NCBI GenBank assembly: GCA_963804055.1 | Contig: CAWDOU010000011.1 | Span: 248,001 to 312,000, forward strand | Direction: 5' to 3' | Origin: Bog-473 sp963804055 | Lineage (GTDB): Bacteria > Actinomycetota > Acidimicrobiia > Acidimicrobiales > RAAP-2 | Length of the DNA: 64,000 nt | Shown: positions 1 to 7,042 of the stretch, piece after piece | Numbering within the stretch: position 1 is the first letter of the stretch | Layout: each line of letters starts with the position of its first letter | The notes under the pieces: model-generated | What the model was told of the DNA's origin: nothing | What the model saw: only the letters and a program-made list of their open reading frames with translations | Databases searched by the model: none | Made by a program: the position numbers and the translations under genes

Positions 1-671
1 CCGCCCTCGATCAGACCACCGTTGGAGCCCACGTGTGTGGAGTAGTAGGCCCACCCGACCGACGTGTCGGCCGCCACCGGCAGCAGCTCGACGTTCGTGA
101 TGTCGTTGAGCCGGAGCGAGGACAGGAGGAGGCGGCAATTCTCCGAGTTGGGCTCCAGGGCGATGACCCGCCCGGAGGGCCCGACGAGCCTGGAAGCCAG
201 GAGCGAGTAGTACCCGATGTTGGCACCGACGTCGATCACCGTCATGCCACTCGTGCAGTACCTCTCGAACACGGCTGACAAGTGCACCTCGTACGCACCC
301 GAGAGCAATCCCGGCGTGACAGCGGCATCGGCGGCGTCGCACAACAGCTCGACTCCCCCGACCGTGCACCGCACGGCATCCTCCTGCGCCAGCTGCACTG
401 AGAACGCCGTCGGCGCGACCTGGTGCTCAATGGTCCCCAGCATCCGGCGAATGGTCGACACCCGGGCCAGGTCACCCGTGGCCGCTTTGTCGACATCCGC
501 CCTGAGCCGTTCGGGCAGCGTCGGGTAGAGCAGGTCGACGAGTTGGTCGTAGGTGAGGCCCCGCGGGACCGGCTCGGGCATGGTGCCGCCCAAGCCGTGC
601 ACGACCCGATCGCGCAGCGGCCTCAGCCTTTCTTTGACGGCGTCGTGCCAGCTGTCGTGCGCCTCGCCCAT
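1..671 (-). CDS. FkbM-family methyltransferase, 3' end outside window
   Basis: This is a predicted S-adenosylmethionine-dependent methyltransferase of the FkbM type, a family that O-methylates sugars, polyketides or glycans. About 223 codons are visible from the ATG at 671, and the C-terminal part runs off the left edge. The SAM-binding core is clear at residues 145-156 (VIDVGANIGYYS), followed by the acidic-loop segment VIALEPNSENCRLL. The preceding roughly 140 residues are an unassigned N-terminal extension. The ATG at 671 is preferred over an in-frame TTG at 680. The gene is divergent from the SRPBCC gene at 747. Its substrate cannot be told from the sequence. Confidence 0.85.
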   Translation of the reverse strand, partial: MGEAHDSWHDAVKERLRPLRDRVVHGLGGTMPEPVPRGLTYDQLVDLLYPTLPERLRADVDKAATGDLARVSTIRRMLGTIEHQVAPTAFSVQLAQEDAVRCTVGGVELLCDAADAAVTPGLLSGAYEVHLSAVFERYCTSGMTVIDVGANIGYYSLLASRLVGPSGRVIALEPNSENCRLLLSSLRLNDITNVELLPVAADTSVGWAYYSTHVGSNGGLIEG

Positions 672-704
672 TTCGGCCAACGGTATCCGCTGGCCGGAAG
701 GACC

Positions 705-718
705 GGTCGCTAGTGTCA
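705..718. promoter_or_regulatory. Weak half-site of the TGACAC palindrome
   Basis: The right arm GTGTCA (713-718) is perfect but the left arm matches at only three of six positions. It sits between the divergent methyltransferase and SRPBCC genes, and TAGTGT at 712-717 could also act as a -10 box for the plus strand. The same TAGTGTCAC string occurs in the stronger site at 10305-10318. Confidence 0.3.
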
Positions 719-746
719 CGACGAGCAAACCCCCGGAGGACGCACT

Positions 747-1217
747 GTGTCGAGCGCAGATCGGATAGCCGCCAGCCGGACCGTGACGGCCAGTGCGGCC
801 CAGGTCTTCCGGATCGTCACGGACCCCGCCATGCACGTCGAGATCGACGGGTCGGGCATGCTGGAGGCGGCACCCGGGGCACGGCGACTGCAAGCCCCCG
901 GGGACACGTTCCTCATGGAGATGGACCGGGAGCCGCTGGGTGACCAGCCGATGGGCAAGTACCAGTCGCTCAACACCGTGACCAGGATCGTTCCGGACGA
1001 GCTCCTCGAGTGGAACGTCGGGTTGCCGGGGCGGGGCCCGTTCGGCCACGTCTACGGCTGGGAGATCACGGCCGTGGGGCCGGGCGAGACGGTCGTCACC
1101 AACTACTGCGAGTGGCCCGACATCCCCGAATTCGCCCGCCCGCACTTCCCCATCGTCCCGCTCGCCATGCTGGAGAAGTCGGTCGAGAATCTCGCCTCGC
1201 TCGTGTCCCACGAGTGA
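747..1217 (+). CDS. SRPBCC-family (polyketide cyclase/dehydrase-like) protein
   Basis: This 156-residue protein has the length and opening of a START/SRPBCC ligand-binding domain: the strand TASAAQVFRIVTDPAMH at about residues 14-30 is the usual first strand and helix. Such proteins bind hydrophobic ligands or act as aromatase/cyclases; no catalytic residues can be assigned here. The GTG start at 747 is supported by a GGAGGA ribosome-binding site at 735-740. A weak copy of the TGACAC palindrome lies upstream. A second SRPBCC protein is encoded at 41068. Confidence 0.85.
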   Translation: MSSADRIAASRTVTASAAQVFRIVTDPAMHVEIDGSGMLEAAPGARRLQAPGDTFLMEMDREPLGDQPMGKYQSLNTVTRIVPDELLEWNVGLPGRGPFGHVYGWEITAVGPGETVVTNYCEWPDIPEFARPHFPIVPLAMLEKSVENLASLVSHE

Positions 1218-1400
1218 CCGAGACCGGGTCGAACAGGCCGCGCCGCCTGCCGCCCGACGTCCGTTGCCACCGCCCCACCCGCGTCCGATGCAGCGACACT
1301 CGGGGGGTTCGCCAGGGGTCGTTCGCGGTGGTCTCGACGCGGCCGGCCGGCCGGCCGGCCGAGCCAACTCGATCTCGGCGGTCGTGCCACATCGGTGCTC

Positions 1401-1416
1401 GATGTCTTGAGACATC
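1401..1416. repeat. Perfect inverted repeat GATGTCT-TG-AGACATC
   Basis: Two 7-bp arms separated by 2 bp lie between the SRPBCC gene and tRNA-Arg. The spacer is too short for a typical terminator loop, so it looks more like a protein-binding palindrome. It is downstream of both flanking genes. The (GGCC)5 run at 1341-1360 is nearby. Confidence 0.45.
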
Positions 1417-1434
1417 ACATCGGCGCCCACACAT

Positions 1435-1461
1435 CGGCGCCCTCGGCGCCCTCGGCGCCCT
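1435..1461. repeat. Three tandem copies of a 9-bp unit overlapping the tRNA-Arg 3' end
   Basis: The unit CGGCGCCCT is repeated three times and runs into the acceptor stem of tRNA-Arg on the minus strand. It looks like short duplication of the tRNA 3' terminus (GAGGGC) with its flank, and would lie just downstream of the mature tRNA. Confidence 0.7.
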
Positions 1462-1530
1462 CGGCAGGACTCGAACCTGCGACCCGCTGATTAGAAGTCA
1501 GCCGCTCTATTCCAACTGAGCTACGAGGGC
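1456..1530 (-). tRNA. tRNA-Arg (anticodon TCT)
   Basis: Read on the minus strand, the sequence folds into a full cloverleaf: 7-bp acceptor GCCCTCG/CGAGGGC, D stem GCTC/GAGC, anticodon stem GCTGA/TCAGC with loop CTTCTAA giving anticodon TCT, a 5-bp variable loop, and T stem GCAGG/CCTGC with loop TTCGAGT. CCA is not encoded. It decodes AGA, a rare codon in GC-rich genomes. Confidence 0.95.
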
Positions 1531-1650
1531 AGCGCAGACAAGCCTGACATAGCTGGTCGGCGGCCCGTGGGCATCGGTCGGCGCAGCACCCACGGTTCCG
1601 GGGCGGCGTGCCGGGCGGCACCGGGCGGTGTGCCACACTTGTGGCCCTCG

Positions 1651-1724
1651 GTGGGCGTAGCTCAGTTGGTTAGAGCGCCAGGTTGTGGTCCTGGAGGTCG
1701 GGGGTTCGAGACCCCTCGCTCACC
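1651..1724 (+). tRNA. tRNA-His (anticodon GTG)
   Basis: The cloverleaf has acceptor GTGGGCG/CGCTCAC, D stem GCTC/GAGC, anticodon stem CCAGG/CCTGG with loop TTGTGGT (anticodon GTG), and T loop TTCGAGA. The G at 1650 can serve as the histidine-specific G-1 opposite discriminator C1724, which supports the identity. It is divergent from tRNA-Arg, and the SDR gene starts 75 bp downstream. Confidence 0.95.
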
Positions 1725-1799
1725 CCGAAGACGTCGTCGCTGTCTCCGCTGGAGGGCGCACGACGGAGACGGTTCGACGCGTCCGGGGGAGGTTCGAAG

Positions 1800-2591
1800 G
1801 TGAGTGCTGCTGGCCGGACAGTCCTCGTCACCGGCGCGTCGTCGGGCATCGGCGCCGCGCTGGCCCGCACCCTGGCCGCCAGGGGGGACACCCTGGCGCT
1901 GGTGGCCCGCCGCGCCGACCGCCTCGAGGCGGTGCGCCGGGACTGCATCGACACCTCGCCCGACACCGAGGTCTGGGCGGCCGACCTGTCGGAGCCGGAG
2001 GCGGCCGCCCACCTGGCCCTGCAGATCTGGGACCACTACGGCGGGTTCGATGTGCTCGTCAACAACGCCGCCGTCCCGATGCGCCGGCACGTCACCCGCC
2101 TGACCATGGACGAGGTCGAGCGGACCATGCGCATCAACTACTTCTCCCCCGTGGCCATGTCACTGGCCGTGCTGCCCCGGATGCTCGAGCGCAGCTCCGG
2201 CATGATCGTCAACGTCTCGAGCCTCGGAGGGCGGTTGGGCATCACGGCCGAAGCCGCATATTCGGGGTCGAAGTTCGCGCTGGCGGGCTGGAGCGAATCC
2301 ACGGTGGTCGACCTGGACGGCACGGGCGTCTCGGTCAAGCTCATCATCCCCGGCGCCATCGACACCGAAATCTGGGACCAGCCCGACAACGACGCCCCGC
2401 TCTACGACGGGCCCAAGGAGCCGCCCGAGACCATCGCGGCCGGCATCGCCGACGCCATGGACAGCGACCAGTTCGAGCACTACCTGCCCGACATGAAGGC
2501 GATCATCGAGGCCAAGACCGCCGATATCGACAGCTTCATCGTGGGCATGCGCGGCCTGGGCGGCCCCGACACGGAGGGAACGGACCAGTGA
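1800..2591 (+). CDS. Short-chain dehydrogenase/reductase
   Basis: This 263-residue classical SDR has the NAD(P) motif TGASSGIGAA near the N terminus, the NNAA motif, and the catalytic pair in YSGSK with the upstream Ser of the NVSS strand. A GTG start at 1800 with GGGGAGG upstream is used; the reading frame extends back into tRNA-His, but that part cannot be coding. It overlaps the following zinc alcohol dehydrogenase by 4 bp (GTGA), so the two are translationally coupled and probably act on the same alcohol or polyol. The substrate is unknown. Confidence 0.9.
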   Translation: MSAAGRTVLVTGASSGIGAALARTLAARGDTLALVARRADRLEAVRRDCIDTSPDTEVWAADLSEPEAAAHLALQIWDHYGGFDVLVNNAAVPMRRHVTRLTMDEVERTMRINYFSPVAMSLAVLPRMLERSSGMIVNVSSLGGRLGITAEAAYSGSKFALAGWSESTVVDLDGTGVSVKLIIPGAIDTEIWDQPDNDAPLYDGPKEPPETIAAGIADAMDSDQFEHYLPDMKAIIEAKTADIDSFIVGMRGLGGPDTEGTDQ

Positions 2592-3826
2592 AGGCATTGC
2601 TCTTCGGCGCAGCACCGGATACGGCCGAGGTCCGGCCCACCCCCGAGGACGAGCTGGAGACCATGCTGGCCGGCATCCCGTTCGGCCTCCATGAGATCGA
2701 TGACGCCCGCCTCGTCCGACCCGACTGGGTCGTGACCCGGCCGATCCTCTCGGGCATCTGCGGGTCCGACGCCAAGCTCGTGCTGGGCGACTTCAACACG
2801 GGCGATATCGACAATCCGATGGCGGCGTTCTCCTCCCTCCCCCACGTTCCCGGGCACGAGGTGGTCGCCGAGGTGGTGGCCCTCGGCCCGGAAGCCCGCG
2901 GGCTCGACGTCGGCCAGCGCGTCGTGCTCAATCCGTGGCTGACCTGCGCGCCGCGCGGCATCACCCCGCTCTGCCCGCCCTGCCAAACCGGAGACCTCAG
3001 CCTGTGCTGGAGCTTCACGAAGGGTGACCTGGGGCCCGGTGTGCACGTCGGCGTCATCACCGGCGCACCGGGCGCCTGGGCCGAACAGCTGGCGGCGCAC
3101 GACTCCATGCTGATCCCGGTCCCGGACGGCATCTCCGACGAAGCCGCCGTGCTGGCGGACCCATTCTCGGTCTCCTTCCACGCCATTGTGCGGCACCCGC
3201 CACCCTCCTCGGGGAAGGTGCTCGTCTACGGCGCCGGCGCCCTGGGGCTCACGAGCGTCGCCATCCTCAAGGCCCTCTACCCCGGGGTGGAGGTGGGCGT
3301 CGTCGCCCGCTTCGAGGCCCAGCGCGCCATGGCCACGCGCTTCGGCGCGGACGCCGTCTTCGCCCACGAGCCCCGGCTGCAGCTCGTGGAGGAGCTCGCC
3401 GCCTGGTCGGGCGCCGTCCTGCACCAGCCACTAGACGGGCTGCCCGTCACGCATCCCGGGCACATCGACGTGGTCTACGACTCCATCGCCAAGGCCGAGA
3501 CGCTCGAGGTCGGCGTACGCGTCCTGGCCGAGCGGGGCCGGCTGGTCTACACCGGTGTGGCGACCCCCGAGCGGTGGGAGTCCACCCCGATCTACTTCAA
3601 GGAGATCACCATCGCCGGCTCCAACGCCTTCGGCATGGAGGACTTCGAAGGGCGCCGTCTCCACGCCATCGCCCTCTACCTCGAGCTGGTCCGCGATGGT
3701 CGGCTCGACATCACGCCGATGCTCACGCACCGCTTCGGCCTGGAGGAGTGGTGGCCCGCCCTCAAGGCCCTGGCCCGCCAAGATCGCAGCGGCGCCCTCA
3801 AGGTGGCCTTCACCCCGAACGGGTAG
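2588..3826 (+). CDS. Zinc-dependent alcohol dehydrogenase (MDR family)
   Basis: This 412-residue medium-chain dehydrogenase carries the catalytic zinc ligands in ICGSD (about 57-61) and PGHEVVAEV, a cysteine cluster of pattern C-x8-C-x2-C-x7-C where the structural-zinc lobe lies, and the Rossmann motif YGAGALGLTSVAI. The N terminus is longer than in simple threonine/sorbitol dehydrogenases. The GTG start overlaps the SDR stop. Together with the SDR and the kinase on the other strand it suggests oxidation of a polyol or sugar alcohol; this is inferred from context only. Confidence 0.9.
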   Translation: MKALLFGAAPDTAEVRPTPEDELETMLAGIPFGLHEIDDARLVRPDWVVTRPILSGICGSDAKLVLGDFNTGDIDNPMAAFSSLPHVPGHEVVAEVVALGPEARGLDVGQRVVLNPWLTCAPRGITPLCPPCQTGDLSLCWSFTKGDLGPGVHVGVITGAPGAWAEQLAAHDSMLIPVPDGISDEAAVLADPFSVSFHAIVRHPPPSSGKVLVYGAGALGLTSVAILKALYPGVEVGVVARFEAQRAMATRFGADAVFAHEPRLQLVEELAAWSGAVLHQPLDGLPVTHPGHIDVVYDSIAKAETLEVGVRVLAERGRLVYTGVATPERWESTPIYFKEITIAGSNAFGMEDFEGRRLHAIALYLELVRDGRLDITPMLTHRFGLEEWWPALKALARQDRSGALKVAFTPNG

Positions 3827-3833
3827 GCGTCCC

Positions 3834-5231
3834 CTACGCTCCCGTACCGAGTCCGCTGAAGCGCTCGTAGCGCACGTCGGCGGCGCGCACCCAGGCCGGG
3901 TCCGGTTCGATCGTCCGCCCCACGGCTGACCAACGTGTCGAATCGTCCAGCGACGACTCGAGCCCCGCAGCCAGCCGAGCGAAGTAGGCGGCCCCCAGCG
4001 CAGCGCCCTCGGGCACGGCGACGGTGTCCACGGGCAGGTTCGTGGCGTCGGCCACCGCGGCCATCCATGCCGTCACCCGCGAGCCACCGCCGCTGGCGAT
4101 TATCCGCCGGGGCTTGACGCCGGACCGGTCCAGCATGCGACGGACCACGAAGCCGCTCGCCTCGTAGGCGGCGCGCTCGAGTGCCTCCGCACCCGATCCG
4201 ATGTCGAGGCCGTAGATGTTGGAGCGCAGGGTGTGGTCCTCGAAGGGCGTGCGCTCCCCGCGCACGTACGGCAGCCAGACCGGAACCCGGTCGGGGATGC
4301 CCAGACGGGGCTCGAGCTGCTCGCGCTTGGGCCCGGGGCGCGGCGTGTCCCGCAACAGGTGGCGGGCCCAGTCCACGAAGAGGGCGCCGGCGTTGCTGGG
4401 GCCGCCGATGAGGTAGCGGTCGACGGTCGTGCTGGGGTAGCTGATCAACCCGTCCGCCTGCAGCCACTCGTCGCACACCGCCCAGCAGATGAGCGTGGCC
4501 CCGAAGATCACGAGGACGTCACCCGGCTCGGTGGCACCCGACACGATCTGGTCGCAGAGCGCGTCGATCGTCCCTCCCGTGACGATGGCATCGCGGCCGG
4601 GCAATGTGCCGGCCGCCTGGCCCATGTTCACCACCATGGGCATCTGCCGCTCCGAGATGCCCATGGAGCCCAACAGGTCGGTGTTCCACCCCTTGTGGGT
4701 GTGCACCAGCCCGAGCGACGCGGTGACACCCGTGTCGATCGCCGGCAGGCCCGAAATGGCATTGGTCGCCACCGCCTGGCAGGGCCAGTAGCCGCGGGCG
4801 TCCGGCACCTCCCTCGAGGCCCAGCGCAGGAACCCCTCGGCGTCGGGCATGGTGCCCAGCGGGACGACGGCATCGGCGGCGGCATCCTCGCTGGGCCGGC
4901 CCTCACGGTCCCCGTAGAGCAGGCCCGGCAACAGAGGGACGCCGCCGCGCCCGACGGCGGTCATGGAGGGCACCATGGAGGCCACCGCCACGCCGGCGAG
5001 GGAGTTCCCGTCGGCCTCGAGCTGGGCGGTCACCTGCCCGAAGGCCTTGCGGGGCCCGGCCCGCCACGCCTTCTTGGCGTCGTGGCGCAACACGTCGGGC
5101 TCGGGCGCCAGGATGCTGTGCGGCACCCTGCTCCGCGCCACGACCTGGCCGTTCTCGTCGACGGCCAGGGCCTTTACCGACGTGGTGCCCACGTCGACGC
5201 CGACGGTGACCGGCCTTCCGGAGGACGTCAT
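3834..5231 (-). CDS. FGGY-family carbohydrate kinase (xylulokinase-like)
   Basis: This 465-residue sugar kinase has the phosphate-binding N terminus VGVDVGTTSVKALAVDE, the catalytic-Asp segment GGTIDALCDQ, and the ATP-binding C-terminal motif IIASGGGSRV. FGGY kinases phosphorylate pentuloses, erythritol, glycerol and similar compounds; the exact substrate is not readable. The ATG at 5231 (MTSSGRP) places the start only 5 bp from a perfect TGACAC palindrome at 5237-5250, with a CATAAT -10 box at 5260-5265 on the minus strand. It converges on the alcohol dehydrogenase and diverges from the hydroxyacid dehydrogenase. Confidence 0.9.
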   Translation of the reverse strand: MTSSGRPVTVGVDVGTTSVKALAVDENGQVVARSRVPHSILAPEPDVLRHDAKKAWRAGPRKAFGQVTAQLEADGNSLAGVAVASMVPSMTAVGRGGVPLLPGLLYGDREGRPSEDAAADAVVPLGTMPDAEGFLRWASREVPDARGYWPCQAVATNAISGLPAIDTGVTASLGLVHTHKGWNTDLLGSMGISERQMPMVVNMGQAAGTLPGRDAIVTGGTIDALCDQIVSGATEPGDVLVIFGATLICWAVCDEWLQADGLISYPSTTVDRYLIGGPSNAGALFVDWARHLLRDTPRPGPKREQLEPRLGIPDRVPVWLPYVRGERTPFEDHTLRSNIYGLDIGSGAEALERAAYEASGFVVRRMLDRSGVKPRRIIASGGGSRVTAWMAAVADATNLPVDTVAVPEGAALGAAYFARLAAGLESSLDDSTRWSAVGRTIEPDPAWVRAADVRYERFSGLGTGA

Positions 5232-5236
5232 GAATC

Positions 5237-5250
5237 TGACACGCGTGTCA
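5237..5250. promoter_or_regulatory. Perfect TGACAC-GC-GTGTCA operator
   Basis: A perfect 14-bp palindrome lies between the divergent kinase and 2-hydroxyacid dehydrogenase genes, immediately downstream of the predicted kinase -10 box, so a bound protein would cover the kinase transcription start. It is one of three perfect copies in the window. Confidence 0.75.
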
Positions 5251-5300
5251 TGATCCGCCATTATGGACGACGTCCGACCCACGAGGAGAGTTCCACCGAC

Positions 5301-6284
5301 ATGACAGGTTCCCGCCCGAAGGCTCTGGTCACCGCCGCCGTGAGTGGCCCCGGCCTCGACTTGCTCCACCAGCTGGCGGATCTCGTGCTCGACTCGTGGC
5401 TGGACCAGCCCTCCCTCCGCATCTACAACGCCGCCCAGCTGGCCGAGCGGGCCGCCGCGGAAGGCGCCAACATCGTCATCGTCGAGAGCGATGTCTGCGG
5501 CGCCGACCTCTACGAGCAGCCGATCATGGCCGTGTGCAGCTGCCGCGGCGATCCCACCAACGTCGATGTGGCGGCCGCGACCGCTGCCGGGGTCCCCGTC
5601 CTGCGCGCGCCGGGGCGCAACGCCGACGCCGTGGCCGAGCTCGCCGTTGCGCTGCTGTTCGCCGCCACGCGCGGCGTCGTCCCGGCTGACCGCGATGTGC
5701 GCGAGGGCGAGATCTACCGGGACGGCAAGATCCCCTACCAGCGCTACCGGGCCTGGGAGCTGAACGGCCGCACGGTCGGCCTGGTCGGGCTCGGCGCGGT
5801 GGGGCGCGCCCTGCGCTGGCGCCTACGCGGCCTCGGCATGGACGTGCTGGCCTACGACCCGTACGCGCCGGACGCCACGAGCTCGTTCGACGAGCTGCTG
5901 GCCAAGTCCGACGTGATCTCGGTGCACGCCCCGGTGACGCCGGAGACGACCGGGATGATCGACGCCGACGCCTTTGCCAAGATGCGCGACGGCGTCGTCT
6001 TCCTGAACACGGCCCGGGCCAAGATCCACGACACCGACGCGCTGGTGGCCGCCCTGGCCTCGGGCAAGGTGCGCGCGGCGGGCCTGGACCACTTCGAGGG
6101 CGAGCACCTGGCCACCGACCACCCGCTGACCACGTTCCCCCAGGTCGTGCTGACGCCGCACATCGGCGGCGCCACCTATGACACCGAGTCCAACCACACC
6201 CGGACGATCGCCGAGGACCTCTGCCGGCTGATGGCCGGGGCGCGTCCGCTGAACATCGTCAACCCCGAGGTTCTCCCCTCCTGA
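5301..6284 (+). CDS. D-isomer-specific 2-hydroxyacid dehydrogenase
   Basis: This 327-residue NAD-dependent dehydrogenase has the Rossmann motif GLVGLGAVGRAL, the Arg of LNTARAKI, and the catalytic His in TPHIGGAT near the C terminus, with GLDHFEGE supplying the acidic partner region. The family reversibly oxidises D-2-hydroxyacids, including phosphoglycerate and sugar acids. The ATG at 5301 has GAGGAGAG at 5283-5290. It shares the operator region with the FGGY kinase and ends 2 bp before the peptidase E-like gene, which implies a transcript of two genes. Confidence 0.9.
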   Translation: MTGSRPKALVTAAVSGPGLDLLHQLADLVLDSWLDQPSLRIYNAAQLAERAAAEGANIVIVESDVCGADLYEQPIMAVCSCRGDPTNVDVAAATAAGVPVLRAPGRNADAVAELAVALLFAATRGVVPADRDVREGEIYRDGKIPYQRYRAWELNGRTVGLVGLGAVGRALRWRLRGLGMDVLAYDPYAPDATSSFDELLAKSDVISVHAPVTPETTGMIDADAFAKMRDGVVFLNTARAKIHDTDALVAALASGKVRAAGLDHFEGEHLATDHPLTTFPQVVLTPHIGGATYDTESNHTRTIAEDLCRLMAGARPLNIVNPEVLPS

Positions 6285-6285
6285 C

Positions 6286-7014
6286 GTGGCGGCTCGGCAA
6301 CCGACCATCATCGCCACCTCCATCGGGTTCCAGGCCGAAGGCCCCGACCCGGCGAACCTGCGGCCGGGACCGTCGTACCGGCTGGCGGCCGATCTGGCCC
6401 AGGCCGGTGCACACCCCCGCATCTGCATCATCGCCACCGCCGTGGGCGACGACGCGGCGCGCCTGGCGGCGGCGCACAATGCGTTCTCAAAGCTCGGCTT
6501 CATCAGCTCGCACCTGACGCTGTTCCCGATGCCCAACGTGCCCGACGTGCGGGCCCACCTCCTGGCGCAGGACGTCATCTGGGTAAGCGGCGGCAGCACC
6601 GCCAACCTCTTGGCCCTCTGGCGCCTGCACGGCCTCGACCTGGTCTTGCGGGAATGCTGGGAGGCCGGCGTGGTGCTCAAGGGCGTCTCCGCCGGATCGC
6701 TGTGCTGGCACGTGGGCGGCACGACCGACTCCTTCGGCCCCACCCTGGTGCCGGTCACCAACGGGCTCGCCTTCCTCCCCTGGTCCAACAGCCCACATCA
6801 CGACGCGGAGGAACAGCGGCGGCCCCTCATCCACCGCCTCATCGCCGAGGGCACGCTCCCCGACGGCTACGCCACCGAGAACGGCACGGGGCTCGTGTTC
6901 TTCGGCACGGAGCTGCAGGACGCCTTCACCGAGGTCGACGGCAAGCTCGCCTACTCGCTCACGCGTGACGGGACGACGACGCGCGAGGTGGCGCTCCAGA
7001 CCCGGCTCCTCTGA
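6286..7014 (+). CDS. Peptidase E-like protein (S51 family)
   Basis: This 242-residue protein has the S51 core: the SGGSTANLL strand near residue 101 and the nucleophile elbow KGVSAGSLCW, with the predicted Ser at about 135. Members hydrolyse Asp-Xaa dipeptides (peptidase E) or cyanophycin-type substrates. No signal peptide is seen, so it is cytoplasmic. The GTG start follows the hydroxyacid dehydrogenase stop by 1 bp. Its place in a sugar-type operon is unexplained. Confidence 0.85.
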   Translation: MAARQPTIIATSIGFQAEGPDPANLRPGPSYRLAADLAQAGAHPRICIIATAVGDDAARLAAAHNAFSKLGFISSHLTLFPMPNVPDVRAHLLAQDVIWVSGGSTANLLALWRLHGLDLVLRECWEAGVVLKGVSAGSLCWHVGGTTDSFGPTLVPVTNGLAFLPWSNSPHHDAEEQRRPLIHRLIAEGTLPDGYATENGTGLVFFGTELQDAFTEVDGKLAYSLTRDGTTTREVALQTRLL

Positions 7015-7033
7015 CCCGGCTCCTCTGACCCGG
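6999..7033. repeat. 14-bp direct duplication across a stop codon
   Basis: The unit GACCCGGCTCCTCT is present twice, with a partial third copy. The first unit is the last coding segment of the peptidase E-like gene; the next unit repeats it after the TGA. It is a recent-looking small duplication without obvious function. Confidence 0.7.
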
Positions 7034-7042
7034 TACCCCGCG

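Noticed and set aside
1435..1530. tRNA-Arg 3' repeats as an attachment site of an integrated element
   Set aside because: No integrase, excisionase or shift in gene content is seen nearby; recorded only as a low-interest repeat.
4233..5300. A long plus-strand open frame antisense to the FGGY kinase
   Set aside because: It is the GC-rich complement of a well-conserved kinase; its product has no family features and is dominated by Gly/Pro/Arg/Ala.
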